A DNA stretch of 17,231 bases. Origin: Thermoleophilaceae bacterium (GTDB lineage: Bacteria > Actinomycetota > Thermoleophilia > Solirubrobacterales > Thermoleophilaceae). Shown piece after piece: positions 7,708 through 14,186 of the stretch. The position numbers and the translations under genes were made by a program. Where the stretch lies: positions 1-17,231 of the forward strand of contig JACCZR010000208.1 of assembly GCA_013695855.1 (NCBI GenBank), given 5' to 3'. The notes below the pieces were generated by a model. That model was not told the DNA's origin and ran no database searches. It saw only the letters and a list, made by a program, of their open reading frames with translations. Each line of letters opens with the position of its first letter. Position 1 is the stretch's first letter.

Positions 7708-8323
7708 CAGCCCGAACGCCCGTGGGCTGGGGCGGGCGCCGCCGTGGGCCGGCCAGCACGCGGGCAGCCACCAGGCCGCCGAGCGCTCCGAAGAGGTGGC
7801 CCTGCCAGGAGACGCCCGAGCGCGGTACGAGGCCGCCGACCAGCGCGCCGCCCATGAACAGCACCACCACGGCCGCCAGCGCGAGCTCGCCCAGGCTGCG
7901 GTTGAAGATCCCGCGGACGATGAGGTAGGCCGCGTAGCCGAACACCACGCCGCTGGCGCCGATGTGCACCGTGCCCTCCGGCGCGAGCAGCCAGGTGCCG
8001 AGGCCGCCCACCGCCATCACGATCACCGTGACTGTGGCGAGGCGGATCAGGCCGCTGAAGGCTATGGCCAGCCCAAGCGCCACGAAAGGCACCGTGTTCG
8101 AGGCCAGGTGACCAAAGCCGGCGTGCAGGAACGGGGCGGTGGCCACGCCGACCAGGCCATCGGCGTCACGCGGCTCGATGCCCAGCCGGTCGAGGCGATG
8201 TCCGGCCGCGACGTCGACGATCTCGAGTCCCCACATCACTGCGACCATGATTCCGATCACGCGGAACGCGGTGCCGCGCCGGGCGGCGTCGGCGCTCCGG
8301 TCACGGCGCGGGTCCGGTCTCAC
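7700..8323 (-). CDS. Rhomboid-family intramembrane serine protease
   Basis: A 207-residue membrane protein with the full bacterial rhomboid signature. HAGFGHLASN (67-76) has the HxxxxHxxxN spacing of the family's second helix. GASG (122-125) carries the nucleophile S124, and SWQGHLFG carries the catalytic H176. About six hydrophobic segments are visible, and the ends are Arg-rich and cytoplasmic. It would cut transmembrane substrates within the membrane. The start is a GTG at 8323 with no clear Shine-Dalgarno sequence; an in-frame GTG or ATG a few codons before the first helix (residues 22-26) is possible. The gene begins 21 bp after the stop of a secreted protein of unknown function, in the same direction, so the two are probably co-transcribed. 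The 3' end overlaps the GH2 gene by 8 bp tail to tail. Confidence 0.9.
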   Translation of the reverse strand: MRPDPRRDRSADAARRGTAFRVIGIMVAVMWGLEIVDVAAGHRLDRLGIEPRDADGLVGVATAPFLHAGFGHLASNTVPFVALGLAIAFSGLIRLATVTVIVMAVGGLGTWLLAPEGTVHIGASGVVFGYAAYLIVRGIFNRSLGELALAAVVVLFMGGALVGGLVPRSGVSWQGHLFGALGGLVAARVLAGPRRRPPQPTGVRAAT

Positions 8324-8344
8324 GGGGCGGACTGTGGCAGAGCG

Positions 8345-9034
8345 CTAGCGGCGGCCGTCGGTGCGGCGGGGGTCCGGCACGTAGCTGACCGAGTAGGTCA
8401 GCCGGGCGGTGAAGTAGGTGCAGCCGTAGTTGCGGCTGCCGTTCACGAACTGCTGCTGAGCCCGCTGGCTGACGTTCGAGCAGGAGCCCTTGCGCCGCGA
8501 GGAGCGCCACCAGTTCGCGCGGCCCAGGCCGAGCGCGAGCGACGGCGTCCAGGTGGGGACGGTCAGCGCGATGCGGTTGCCGCGCGAGACCTTCAGTGGC
8601 TCGTCGAAGACGAAGGTGGGCGAGGAGCCGAAGTAGCGATCGACTCGGAAGCGGTCGGACTGGCGCAGCAGGCGGTGGGTGAGGCGCGTCTTGCGCGTGC
8701 GCCCCGCGCGCAGGACCGAGATGCGCACCTGCGGAGGACCGCCGTAGAGGTCGGTGAAGAAGGCCCGCTCCTTGGCCGTCGGGTTGCCGAGGGCGATCTG
8801 GAAGGCCAGGATCTTGCCGGCACGCGGGATGGTGAACGGGTTCTTCTTGTCACCGGAGCTCCCCATGTAGCCGGTCACGCGGCCGACGGCCTGGCACTCG
8901 GTCGGCCCGCTCGCCGGGCAGCTGGGCTTGGCCGAGGGCGTGGCCCCCTCGCCGAGCTCGATCACCCGCGCCGAGGCGGCGGGGGGCCCGGCCAGGGCAC
9001 AGAGGACGGTGAGGGATGCCAGAGCGCGCTTCAT
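8345..9034 (-). CDS. Secreted protein of unknown function
   Basis: I do not recognise a named family. From the ATG at 9034 the protein has 229 residues, starting MKRALASLTVLCALAGPPAASA, a clear Sec signal peptide with likely cleavage at A22/R23. The frame continues upstream to 9280, but the signal peptide fixes this start. The mature part is rich in beta-prone stretches. It has four cysteines, two near the N-terminus (SCPASGPTEC) and two late (GSCSN and YGCTY), consistent with one or two disulphides. A central basic region (RAGRTRKTRLTHRLL) precedes SSPTFVFDEPLKV and NRIALTVPTWTP. The look is of a compact extracellular beta-sandwich without obvious catalytic residues. It sits 21 bp upstream of the rhomboid gene and is divergent from the lipoprotein gene, 58 bp away. 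There is no transmembrane anchor, so it is not an obvious rhomboid substrate. Confidence 0.75.
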   Translation of the reverse strand: MKRALASLTVLCALAGPPAASARVIELGEGATPSAKPSCPASGPTECQAVGRVTGYMGSSGDKKNPFTIPRAGKILAFQIALGNPTAKERAFFTDLYGGPPQVRISVLRAGRTRKTRLTHRLLRQSDRFRVDRYFGSSPTFVFDEPLKVSRGNRIALTVPTWTPSLALGLGRANWWRSSRRKGSCSNVSQRAQQQFVNGSRNYGCTYFTARLTYSVSYVPDPRRTDGRR

Positions 9035-9055
9035 CGGCCGGTAGGAACACCCTAT

Positions 9056-9084
9056 TTGGACGGGAGTTGCGGAGGCTCTACCCT
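9056..9084 (+). promoter_or_regulatory. Sigma-70-like promoter for the small lipoprotein gene
   Basis: TTGGAC (9056-9061), a 17-bp spacer and TACCCT (9079-9084) give a good actinobacterial housekeeping promoter (TTGAC-like -35, TAnnnT -10). The predicted start of transcription, about 7-9 nt past the -10 box, falls at or next to the GTG codon at 9093. A leaderless mRNA would explain why no Shine-Dalgarno site stands before that codon. Confidence 0.55.
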
Positions 9085-9092
9085 CCTCCCAA

Positions 9093-9446
9093 GTGCGCCG
9101 GGCGCTGGCCCTCATCCCCCTCTGCGTCGTTGCAGGGTGCGCCAGCGCGAGCGACGGCACGCCGGACGCCAGCTTGGACCCCAACGACAAGCGCGGCGTC
9201 GCCCTGGCCTGCATCAAGGAGAAGGGCGTCGACGCCCGGCCCGAGGGCAAGGACGTGATCCAGGTGGGCGATCGGCGCACCGGGCCCCGGATCCAGTTCT
9301 ACCTCTCGACCGGCGCGGCCGAGACCACCCAGTTCAAGGGCGAGGCCCAGGGCGCGGAGCAGATCGAGAACGCGCTGATGTACGTGCGCGAGGGCGACGA
9401 CAGGCTGCTCGAGGAGCTCGAGACCTGCGTGGCGGAGTCTGTCTAG
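9093..9446 (+). CDS. Small putative lipoprotein of unknown function
   Basis: A 117-residue protein from a GTG at 9093. It begins MRRALALIPLCVVAGC, a type II signal peptide whose lipobox VAGC ends at C16, so the mature protein should be lipid-anchored on the outside. The rest is hydrophilic and contains two more cysteines, C40 (ALACIKEKG) and C112 (LETCVAE), near the two ends of the domain. These could form a disulphide that closes a small alpha/beta fold. No family is recognised. It appears to be a single-gene unit: a promoter lies just upstream, and its stop is only 6 bp from the stop of the convergent GT-C-like gene. No ribosome-binding site is seen, in line with leaderless translation. Confidence 0.7.
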   Translation: MRRALALIPLCVVAGCASASDGTPDASLDPNDKRGVALACIKEKGVDARPEGKDVIQVGDRRTGPRIQFYLSTGAAETTQFKGEAQGAEQIENALMYVREGDDRLLEELETCVAESV

Positions 9447-9452
9447 GGGGGC

Positions 9453-10853
9453 CTATTCGGTCGTGGACGCCACACTTCGGTCGCGCGGCGTGAACACCCG
9501 CCAACGGCCCTGGCGAAAGCGCAGCTCGATGTTCGGATCGCGGGCCTGCTTGGGCGCAGTGCCCGCCTGGCGGCTGCGCGCCGCGAAGATCACGCCTTCG
9601 CCGCGCGCACCCTCCACGTCGCCGATCGGCAGCTTGACCTCCCAGGCGAGCCGGGTCACGAAGCCGCGATTCACGGTGGGAAACCCCCGCGCGACCACGG
9701 CGTCGGGGCCGCCCGCGCGGTCGACCGAGGTCTTCAGGTCGTCCTGGAGCGCCACCAGGCGGTCGATCGACTTGGCCTGACGCTCGATGCGCCCGAGCCG
9801 CGGGGAGACGTAGAGGCCGGCCCCGACCCCGATCAGCGCAGCCGCGGCGACCTGGGCAGGCAGGCGCGGAGCCAACCGCACCAGCCGCCCGGCCCCCGCC
9901 GCGCCCACCACGCACGCGATGGCCAGCGGCACCAGGAAGTAGCGCGAGTTGCCCGAGAAGCCGAGCTGGGTCATCAACACGATCAGGGCCACCCACGCGG
10001 CGGCTGCTGCGGTCAGCCACAGCACGGGCTTCTCGCGGGCCCGGATCGCCAGCGCGACCGCGGCCAAGACACCGATCTCGAGGGCGAGCCCGAGCAGCGC
10101 GTGCGCCCGCTCGAGCGCAGCGAGCCAGGGCTTGTCACGCAGGGAGAGGCTCCACGGCGGCTCCCCCGTGGCCTTCTGGCCGGCGCCGAGGGGGTTGCCC
10201 GAGCCGATCCACTCGGGCACCAGCCACACGATCGGCAGCGCCACCGCGAGCCCCACCGTCAGCTTGCGCAGCTCGGGCACCTTCCAGAACAGGTAGGCGC
10301 CGTAGGCGCCGATGAAGGGCGCCACCTCGGGACGCAGCAGGCAGGCCAGGAAGCCCAGGATCAGGGCCTGGTTGCGCTTGCCGTCCAAGTGGCGCTCGAT
10401 GCCCCAGAGCAGGAAGAAGATCGCCATCGGCGCCTCGTTGCCGTGGGCCATGTAACGCACCCACAGCGGGGTGAGCAGCAGCGCCACCGCGGCCAGCACT
10501 CCGGCTCCGTAGCGCACCGGGAGCGGGCCGCCCGCAAAGCGGCCGGCCAGGCGGAAGGCCATGTAGAGGGCGAGCAGGCCTCCGGCGCGCGCTATCACCA
10601 GCCACAGGTCGGGTGGGATGCCGTCGTCGATCTTCGACAGCGGCGAGAAGATCGCGATCACGAGCACGGGCAGCGGCTTGAAGGACGGGCCGCCGTTGGT
10701 GTCGAGGTCGAAGAGGGCGAGCTCGCGCCCCCAGACCATCCAGGCCCAGGGGTCGTAGCTCGGCTCGGAGGGCAACAGCAGCGAGAGCCCGCCGAGGGCG
10801 AGACAGACGGCGATGGGCTTCGCCATTGAGTGCGAGAGCAACCTGTTGATCAT
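9453..10853 (-). CDS. Uncharacterised polytopic membrane protein, GT-C glycosyltransferase-like (paralogue of 2906-4522)
   Basis: A 466-residue polytopic protein from an ATG at 10853; a second ATG at residue 10 is possible. The first outside loop carries SYDPWAWMVWGRE (32-44) and TNGGPSFKPLPV (52-63). Later blocks are LLRPEVAPFIGAYG and MTQLGFSGNSRYF, then a soluble C-terminal domain with RAGGPDAV and GRWRVFTP. Every block has a counterpart in the same order in the protein at 2906-4522, so the two are paralogues; this copy lacks the long N-terminal extension. The acidic residues in loop 1 fit a GT-C lipid-sugar-dependent glycosyltransferase, but no named family is recognised. It is read away from the GT2 gene (70 bp between starts) and towards the lipoprotein. 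It seems to be a lone transcript; a TACCCT box lies about 40 bp before its ATG. Confidence 0.72.
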   Translation of the reverse strand: MINRLLSHSMAKPIAVCLALGGLSLLLPSEPSYDPWAWMVWGRELALFDLDTNGGPSFKPLPVLVIAIFSPLSKIDDGIPPDLWLVIARAGGLLALYMAFRLAGRFAGGPLPVRYGAGVLAAVALLLTPLWVRYMAHGNEAPMAIFFLLWGIERHLDGKRNQALILGFLACLLRPEVAPFIGAYGAYLFWKVPELRKLTVGLAVALPIVWLVPEWIGSGNPLGAGQKATGEPPWSLSLRDKPWLAALERAHALLGLALEIGVLAAVALAIRAREKPVLWLTAAAAAWVALIVLMTQLGFSGNSRYFLVPLAIACVVGAAGAGRLVRLAPRLPAQVAAAALIGVGAGLYVSPRLGRIERQAKSIDRLVALQDDLKTSVDRAGGPDAVVARGFPTVNRGFVTRLAWEVKLPIGDVEGARGEGVIFAARSRQAGTAPKQARDPNIELRFRQGRWRVFTPRDRSVASTTE

Positions 10854-10923
10854 CTAGACTCGCCCGTTCGTCTCCGCGAGCGGCCGGCGAGGGAGGGTAG
10901 GCGGCCGCGGGGCGCCGACTGCC
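10854..10923. promoter_or_regulatory. Short divergent promoter region between the GT-C-like gene and the GT2 operon
   Basis: These 70 bp separate two divergent starts. On the minus strand TACCCT (10899-10894) could be the -10 box of the leftward gene, giving a leader of about 30 nt; no clear -35 is seen. On the plus strand no Shine-Dalgarno site lies close to the ATG at 10924, and the promoter may overlap the leftward coding region. Both genes concern membrane glycan synthesis, so shared control is possible. Confidence 0.35.
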
Positions 10924-11982
10924 ATGAAGCTTATCGTCCAGATCCCCTGCTTCAACGAGGCCGAGCAGCTACCCGAGACGCTGGCCGACCTTCCCCGAGA
11001 GCTTCCGGGCGTCGACGCGGTCGAGTGGCTGATCATCGATGACGGCTCGACCGACGAGACCATCGAGGTCGCGCGCGCCAACGGCGTGCACCACGTCGTG
11101 CGCCTGACCAACAACAAGGGGCTGGCCGCCGGCTTCCAGGCGGGGCTCGACGCTTGCCTGAAGCTCGGCGCCGACGTGATCGTCAACACCGACGCCGACA
11201 ACCAGTACCACGGCGGTGACATCGAGAAGCTCGTGGCGCCCATCCTCTCCGGCGACGCGGACATGGTGATCGGCGACCGCCAGACCGAGCAGATCGAGCA
11301 CTTCTCGGCAGTCAAGAAGCAGCTGCAGGCACTCGGCAGCGCCGTGGTGCGCCGCGCGTCGGGCACCAGCGTGCCCGACACCACGTCGGGCTTTCGCGCC
11401 TACAACCGCGAGGCGGCCCTGCAGATGAACGTGGTCTCCAAGTTCACCTACACGCTGGAGACGATCATCCAGGCGGGCAAGATGCTCGTCGCGGTCGACC
11501 ACGTCCCGATCCGGACGAACCCCAAGACGCGCGAATCGCGGCTGTTCCCCTCGATGTGGGCCTACGTGCGGCGCAACGCCGTCTCGATCTTCCGCGTCTA
11601 CTCGCTCTACGAGCCGCTGCGCGTGTTCACAGCCGCGGCCATGCTCGTGGGGCTGGTGTCGGCGGTCATCTGGGCCCGCTTCCTCTTCTACTTCTTCTCG
11701 GGCGAGGGCGAGGGCCACATCCAGTCGCTCATCCTCGGCTCGACCCTGTTCATCGTGGCCGTGCAGTTCGGCGCGCTGGGCGTCCTCGGCGACATCCTGG
11801 CCGGCTCGCGAGTAGTGCAGCAGCGCATCCTCGAGCGCGTTCGTAGGGTGGAGCTCCAGCTGGGCGTCGAACCCTCGCACTACGAGCCGGGCGCCGGGGA
11901 AACCGGCCAGGAGGCCACCACCGGCGCGGACGCCGGACCGGCGACGGGCAAGACCGAGGAGCGCGAGGCGGTGCGAGCTTGA
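10924..11982 (+). CDS. Family 2 glycosyltransferase, polyprenyl-phosphate sugar synthase type, with C-terminal membrane helices
   Basis: A 352-residue protein with a GT-A fold at the N-terminus: PCFNEAEQL (8-16), IIDDGSTDET (37-46), NKGLAAGFQAGL (64-75) and the metal/nucleotide motif TDADNQY (89-95). A DTTSGFRAYNRE block follows, typical of the dolichol/polyprenyl-phosphate mannose synthase (DPM1/ArnC/GtrB-like) group. Two hydrophobic segments (about residues 237-259 and 271-296) anchor the C-terminal part, and a charged Gly/Ala/Glu tail ends the protein. The family transfers a sugar from a nucleotide sugar to polyprenyl phosphate on the cytoplasmic face; the sugar is unknown. Its product is the kind of donor GT-C enzymes use, which fits the three such proteins nearby. 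Its TGA overlaps the TTG start of the methyltransferase gene. Confidence 0.88.
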   Translation: MKLIVQIPCFNEAEQLPETLADLPRELPGVDAVEWLIIDDGSTDETIEVARANGVHHVVRLTNNKGLAAGFQAGLDACLKLGADVIVNTDADNQYHGGDIEKLVAPILSGDADMVIGDRQTEQIEHFSAVKKQLQALGSAVVRRASGTSVPDTTSGFRAYNREAALQMNVVSKFTYTLETIIQAGKMLVAVDHVPIRTNPKTRESRLFPSMWAYVRRNAVSIFRVYSLYEPLRVFTAAAMLVGLVSAVIWARFLFYFFSGEGEGHIQSLILGSTLFIVAVQFGALGVLGDILAGSRVVQQRILERVRRVELQLGVEPSHYEPGAGETGQEATTGADAGPATGKTEEREAVRA

Positions 11983-12605
11983 GTGCCGAGGCCCCCGCCG
12001 CCGAGCAGGTTCCCACCGGCAACACCTTCGACAAGTATGGCTCGACCAATCCGGTCGTGCGGCGGCTGATGAAAGGCTTTCACTCCACGCTCGAGGAGCT
12101 GTGGGCGCAGGCCGCCCCCGGCTCGGTGCTCGACGTGGGCTGCGGCGAGGGCGTGCTGACCCACGAGTGGGCCGAGCGATTGGGCGATGGCCGGATCGTG
12201 GGCATCGACCTCGACGACCCCAAGCTGCAGGCTGAGTGGGACACGCGGCGGCGGGCGAACCTCGAGCTGCGCGTCGAGGAGGCGACCTCGCTCTCCTTCG
12301 CCGATGACGAGTTCGACTTGGCCACCGCCGTGGAGGTGCTCGAGCACGTCCCCGAGCCCGAGGAGACGGTGGCCGAGATGGCACGGGTAGCGCGCTCGCA
12401 CCTGCTGGTCTCGGTGCCGCGCGAGCCGCTGTGGCGGGGACTGAACCTGGCCCGGGGCGCCTACGTGCGCGAGCTCGGGAACACGCCGGGGCACGTGAAC
12501 CACTGGTCCAAGCGCTCCTTCGTGTCGATGCTTCGCCGCCACGGAACGATCGAGGAGGCCCGCTCCCCGTTCCCGTGGTCCATGGTGCTTGTCCGCCTCG
12601 GATAG
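11979..12605 (+). CDS. Class I SAM-dependent methyltransferase
   Basis: A 208-residue protein with motif I VLDVGCGEG (50-58), the acidic end of strand 2 in VGIDLDD (74-80), and a strand-4 region FDLATAVEVLEHVPEP. This is the Methyltransf_11-type fold. The start is a TTG at 11979 whose last bases form the TGA of the GT2 gene (4-bp overlap). No other in-frame start precedes the fold, so translation is probably coupled. No membrane segment is present, so it is cytoplasmic. Placed between a polyprenyl-phosphate GT2 and a polysaccharide flippase, it probably methylates a sugar or a lipid-linked glycan intermediate before export, but a quinone or small-molecule substrate cannot be excluded from the sequence. 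Its 3' end overlaps the flippase gene by 17 bp. Confidence 0.85.
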   Translation: MSAEAPAAEQVPTGNTFDKYGSTNPVVRRLMKGFHSTLEELWAQAAPGSVLDVGCGEGVLTHEWAERLGDGRIVGIDLDDPKLQAEWDTRRRANLELRVEEATSLSFADDEFDLATAVEVLEHVPEPEETVAEMARVARSHLLVSVPREPLWRGLNLARGAYVRELGNTPGHVNHWSKRSFVSMLRRHGTIEEARSPFPWSMVLVRLG

Positions 12606-13920
12606 TCCCCGCCGGGCTGGCTACGGTCGTGGCGCCGCCGTCCTCTCGGCGGGGATAGGCGCCACCGGCCTCATCACCTTCGCCTATTTCTCGCTGGCCT
12701 CCTACGCGCTGGAGCCGGACTCCTACGGCGACATCACTCTCCTGTGGTCGGCCGTGTTCGTCACCGTGTCCGTGCTCTACCGCCCGGTCGAGCAGCTCCT
12801 CTCCCGCACGATCGCCGACCGCCACGCCCGCGGCCTGAGCGGATCGGAGCACCTCAGAGTCGCGGGCACGATCCAGCTCGCGCTTGGCGTGGTGTTCGCC
12901 GTGGGGGCGCTCGCGGCCCGCCGCCCGATCGAGGACGACCTGCTCGGAGGCTCGTCGAGCCTCTACTGGGTTCTGGTCGTGGCCGTGCTGGCCTACGCCG
13001 CCAGCTACTTCGCCCGCGGCTTCCTCGCCGGGCACCGCCGCTTCGAGCTCTACGGCGGTCTGGTGTTCATGGAGGCCGTCTCCCGTCTGATGTTCGCCCT
13101 GGCGGTCACGGTGGGAATCGCCTCCGGGCAGGTCGCGGTGGCGCTGGGAATCGCCGCCGCCCCGCTGGTGTCGCTCGTAGTCGTTCCTCTGGCACTGGGC
13201 CGGCGGGCGCCGGCGCCATCCCGGGTGGCCGAGACGAGCCCCGAACTGCTCGACGCCGCGGCCCGCGACGAGCCGGCGGCCGAGGCCGACGCGCAGTTCA
13301 CCCTCTCCAAGGGCGCGGGGTTCGCGGTCGCGGTGCTTCTGATCATGCTCGCCGAGCAGACGTTCCTCAACGCCGGCCCGCTGCTGGTGAAGGCCACCGA
13401 GAGCGGCGCGGCGGGCGCGGCGCTCGCCGGCTTCACCTTCAACGTGCTCCTCATCGCCCGTGCGCCGCTGCAGCTCTTCCAGGCAATCCAGACATCGATC
13501 CTCCCCCACCTCACCCGGCTGCGGGCGGGCGGCGAGGAGGACCCGTTCCGGCGCACCGTACACCTGACGCTGCTGGCCATCGCTGCCTTCGCGGGCGCCG
13601 TGGCGGTGGTCATGGCCGCCGCGGGACCGACCGTGATGGACCTCGTGTTCGGCGGTGAGGGCTCCTACGAGCGCGGCGGCCTCGTGCTGATCGCCATCGG
13701 CATGGGGCTCTACCTGGCCGCCGCGACGCTCAACCAGGCCGCGCTGGCCCGGGGGCGCACGCGGCAGGCGGCCTCGTGCTGGGTGGCGGCCGCACTCGGC
13801 TTCGTGGCCTTTCTCGTGCTGGTCGACGCCGAAGACCGCGTCCTGCAGGTCGAGCTTGCCTACACCGCCGCCGCAGCCGTGCTCAGCACACTGCTTTACG
13901 TGCTGTTTCGCCGCGGCTGA
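12589..13920 (+). CDS. Polysaccharide flippase-like membrane protein (Wzx/MATE, MurJ-like superfamily)
   Basis: A 443-residue protein of about twelve hydrophobic segments with short polar loops, the size and layout of O-antigen/teichuronic-type flippases of the MOP superfamily. Recognisable family-like stretches are TGLITFAYFSLASYALEPDSYG near the N-terminus, which resembles the ALGP.YG motif of Wzx proteins, and SGAAGAALAGFTFNVLLIARAPLQLFQ in the middle. An acidic loop (about residues 213-236) separates the two halves. The start is a TTG at 12589 inside the methyltransferase gene (17-bp overlap); no better in-frame start is seen. The likely role is to flip a polyprenyl-linked oligosaccharide from the cytoplasmic to the outer face. 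This matches the upstream GT2 and methyltransferase. It is the last gene of the operon; no terminator hairpin is visible in the 32 bp after its stop. Confidence 0.82.
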   Translation: MSASDSPRRAGYGRGAAVLSAGIGATGLITFAYFSLASYALEPDSYGDITLLWSAVFVTVSVLYRPVEQLLSRTIADRHARGLSGSEHLRVAGTIQLALGVVFAVGALAARRPIEDDLLGGSSSLYWVLVVAVLAYAASYFARGFLAGHRRFELYGGLVFMEAVSRLMFALAVTVGIASGQVAVALGIAAAPLVSLVVVPLALGRRAPAPSRVAETSPELLDAAARDEPAAEADAQFTLSKGAGFAVAVLLIMLAEQTFLNAGPLLVKATESGAAGAALAGFTFNVLLIARAPLQLFQAIQTSILPHLTRLRAGGEEDPFRRTVHLTLLAIAAFAGAVAVVMAAAGPTVMDLVFGGEGSYERGGLVLIAIGMGLYLAAATLNQAALARGRTRQAASCWVAAALGFVAFLVLVDAEDRVLQVELAYTAAAAVLSTLLYVLFRRG

Positions 13921-13952
13921 GCGTGCTGACCTGCTTGGGAGCCACACCTAGA

Positions 13953-14180
13953 CTAGATCGCTCGAAGCATCGACCCCCCGCAACTGGGACAGGCCACGTT
14001 CGCGGTGTCCGACATCCGGGCGATCGTCGAGTGGGCGCCGCAGTCGGGGCACTCCGAGCGCAGCTCGAAACGGTGCAGGCAGTACACGCACCGGTAGCGC
14101 CCCGCCAGGTTGGTGCCGCGCAGCCAGGGCTCGCCGCACGAAGGGCAGGCCGGCCACTGCTTGGTGGTCGGGACGCTCAT
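13953..14180 (-). CDS. Small double zinc-ribbon protein, YfgJ-like (DUF1407 type)
   Basis: A 75-residue protein with four CxxC knuckles at C12/C15, C31/C34, C44/C47 and C64/C67. These are enough to bind two zinc ions as two zinc ribbons. The spacing and the RCVYC...ECPDCGAH...CPSCG order resemble the E. coli YfgJ family (PF07191), whose function is not known. No membrane segment or other domain is present. The ATG at 14180 is 6 bp from the stop of fmt, so it is probably the second gene of an fmt transcript; it has no obvious Shine-Dalgarno site and may rely on coupling. A role in RNA or protein binding is plausible for a zinc ribbon but is not shown. Confidence 0.8.
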   Translation of the reverse strand: MSVPTTKQWPACPSCGEPWLRGTNLAGRYRCVYCLHRFELRSECPDCGAHSTIARMSDTANVACPSCGGSMLRAI

Positions 14181-14186
14181 GCAAGC

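Noticed and set aside
9035..9280. N-terminal extension of the secreted protein up to 9280
   Set aside because: It would bury the signal peptide and run opposite the lipoprotein gene and its promoter.
10969..13947. A 992-codon open frame on the minus strand opposite the GT2, methyltransferase and flippase genes
   Set aside because: It has the His/Arg/Glu/Gly-rich composition of an antisense shadow in GC-rich DNA and no domain motifs. The plus-strand genes carry clear family motifs.
13945..13958. CTAGACTAG near-palindrome between the flippase and zinc-ribbon stops as a regulatory site
   Set aside because: One CTAG contains the zinc-ribbon stop codon. CTAG is generally rare in bacterial coding DNA and tends to show up at gene ends. 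No gene start lies nearby on either strand for it to control.
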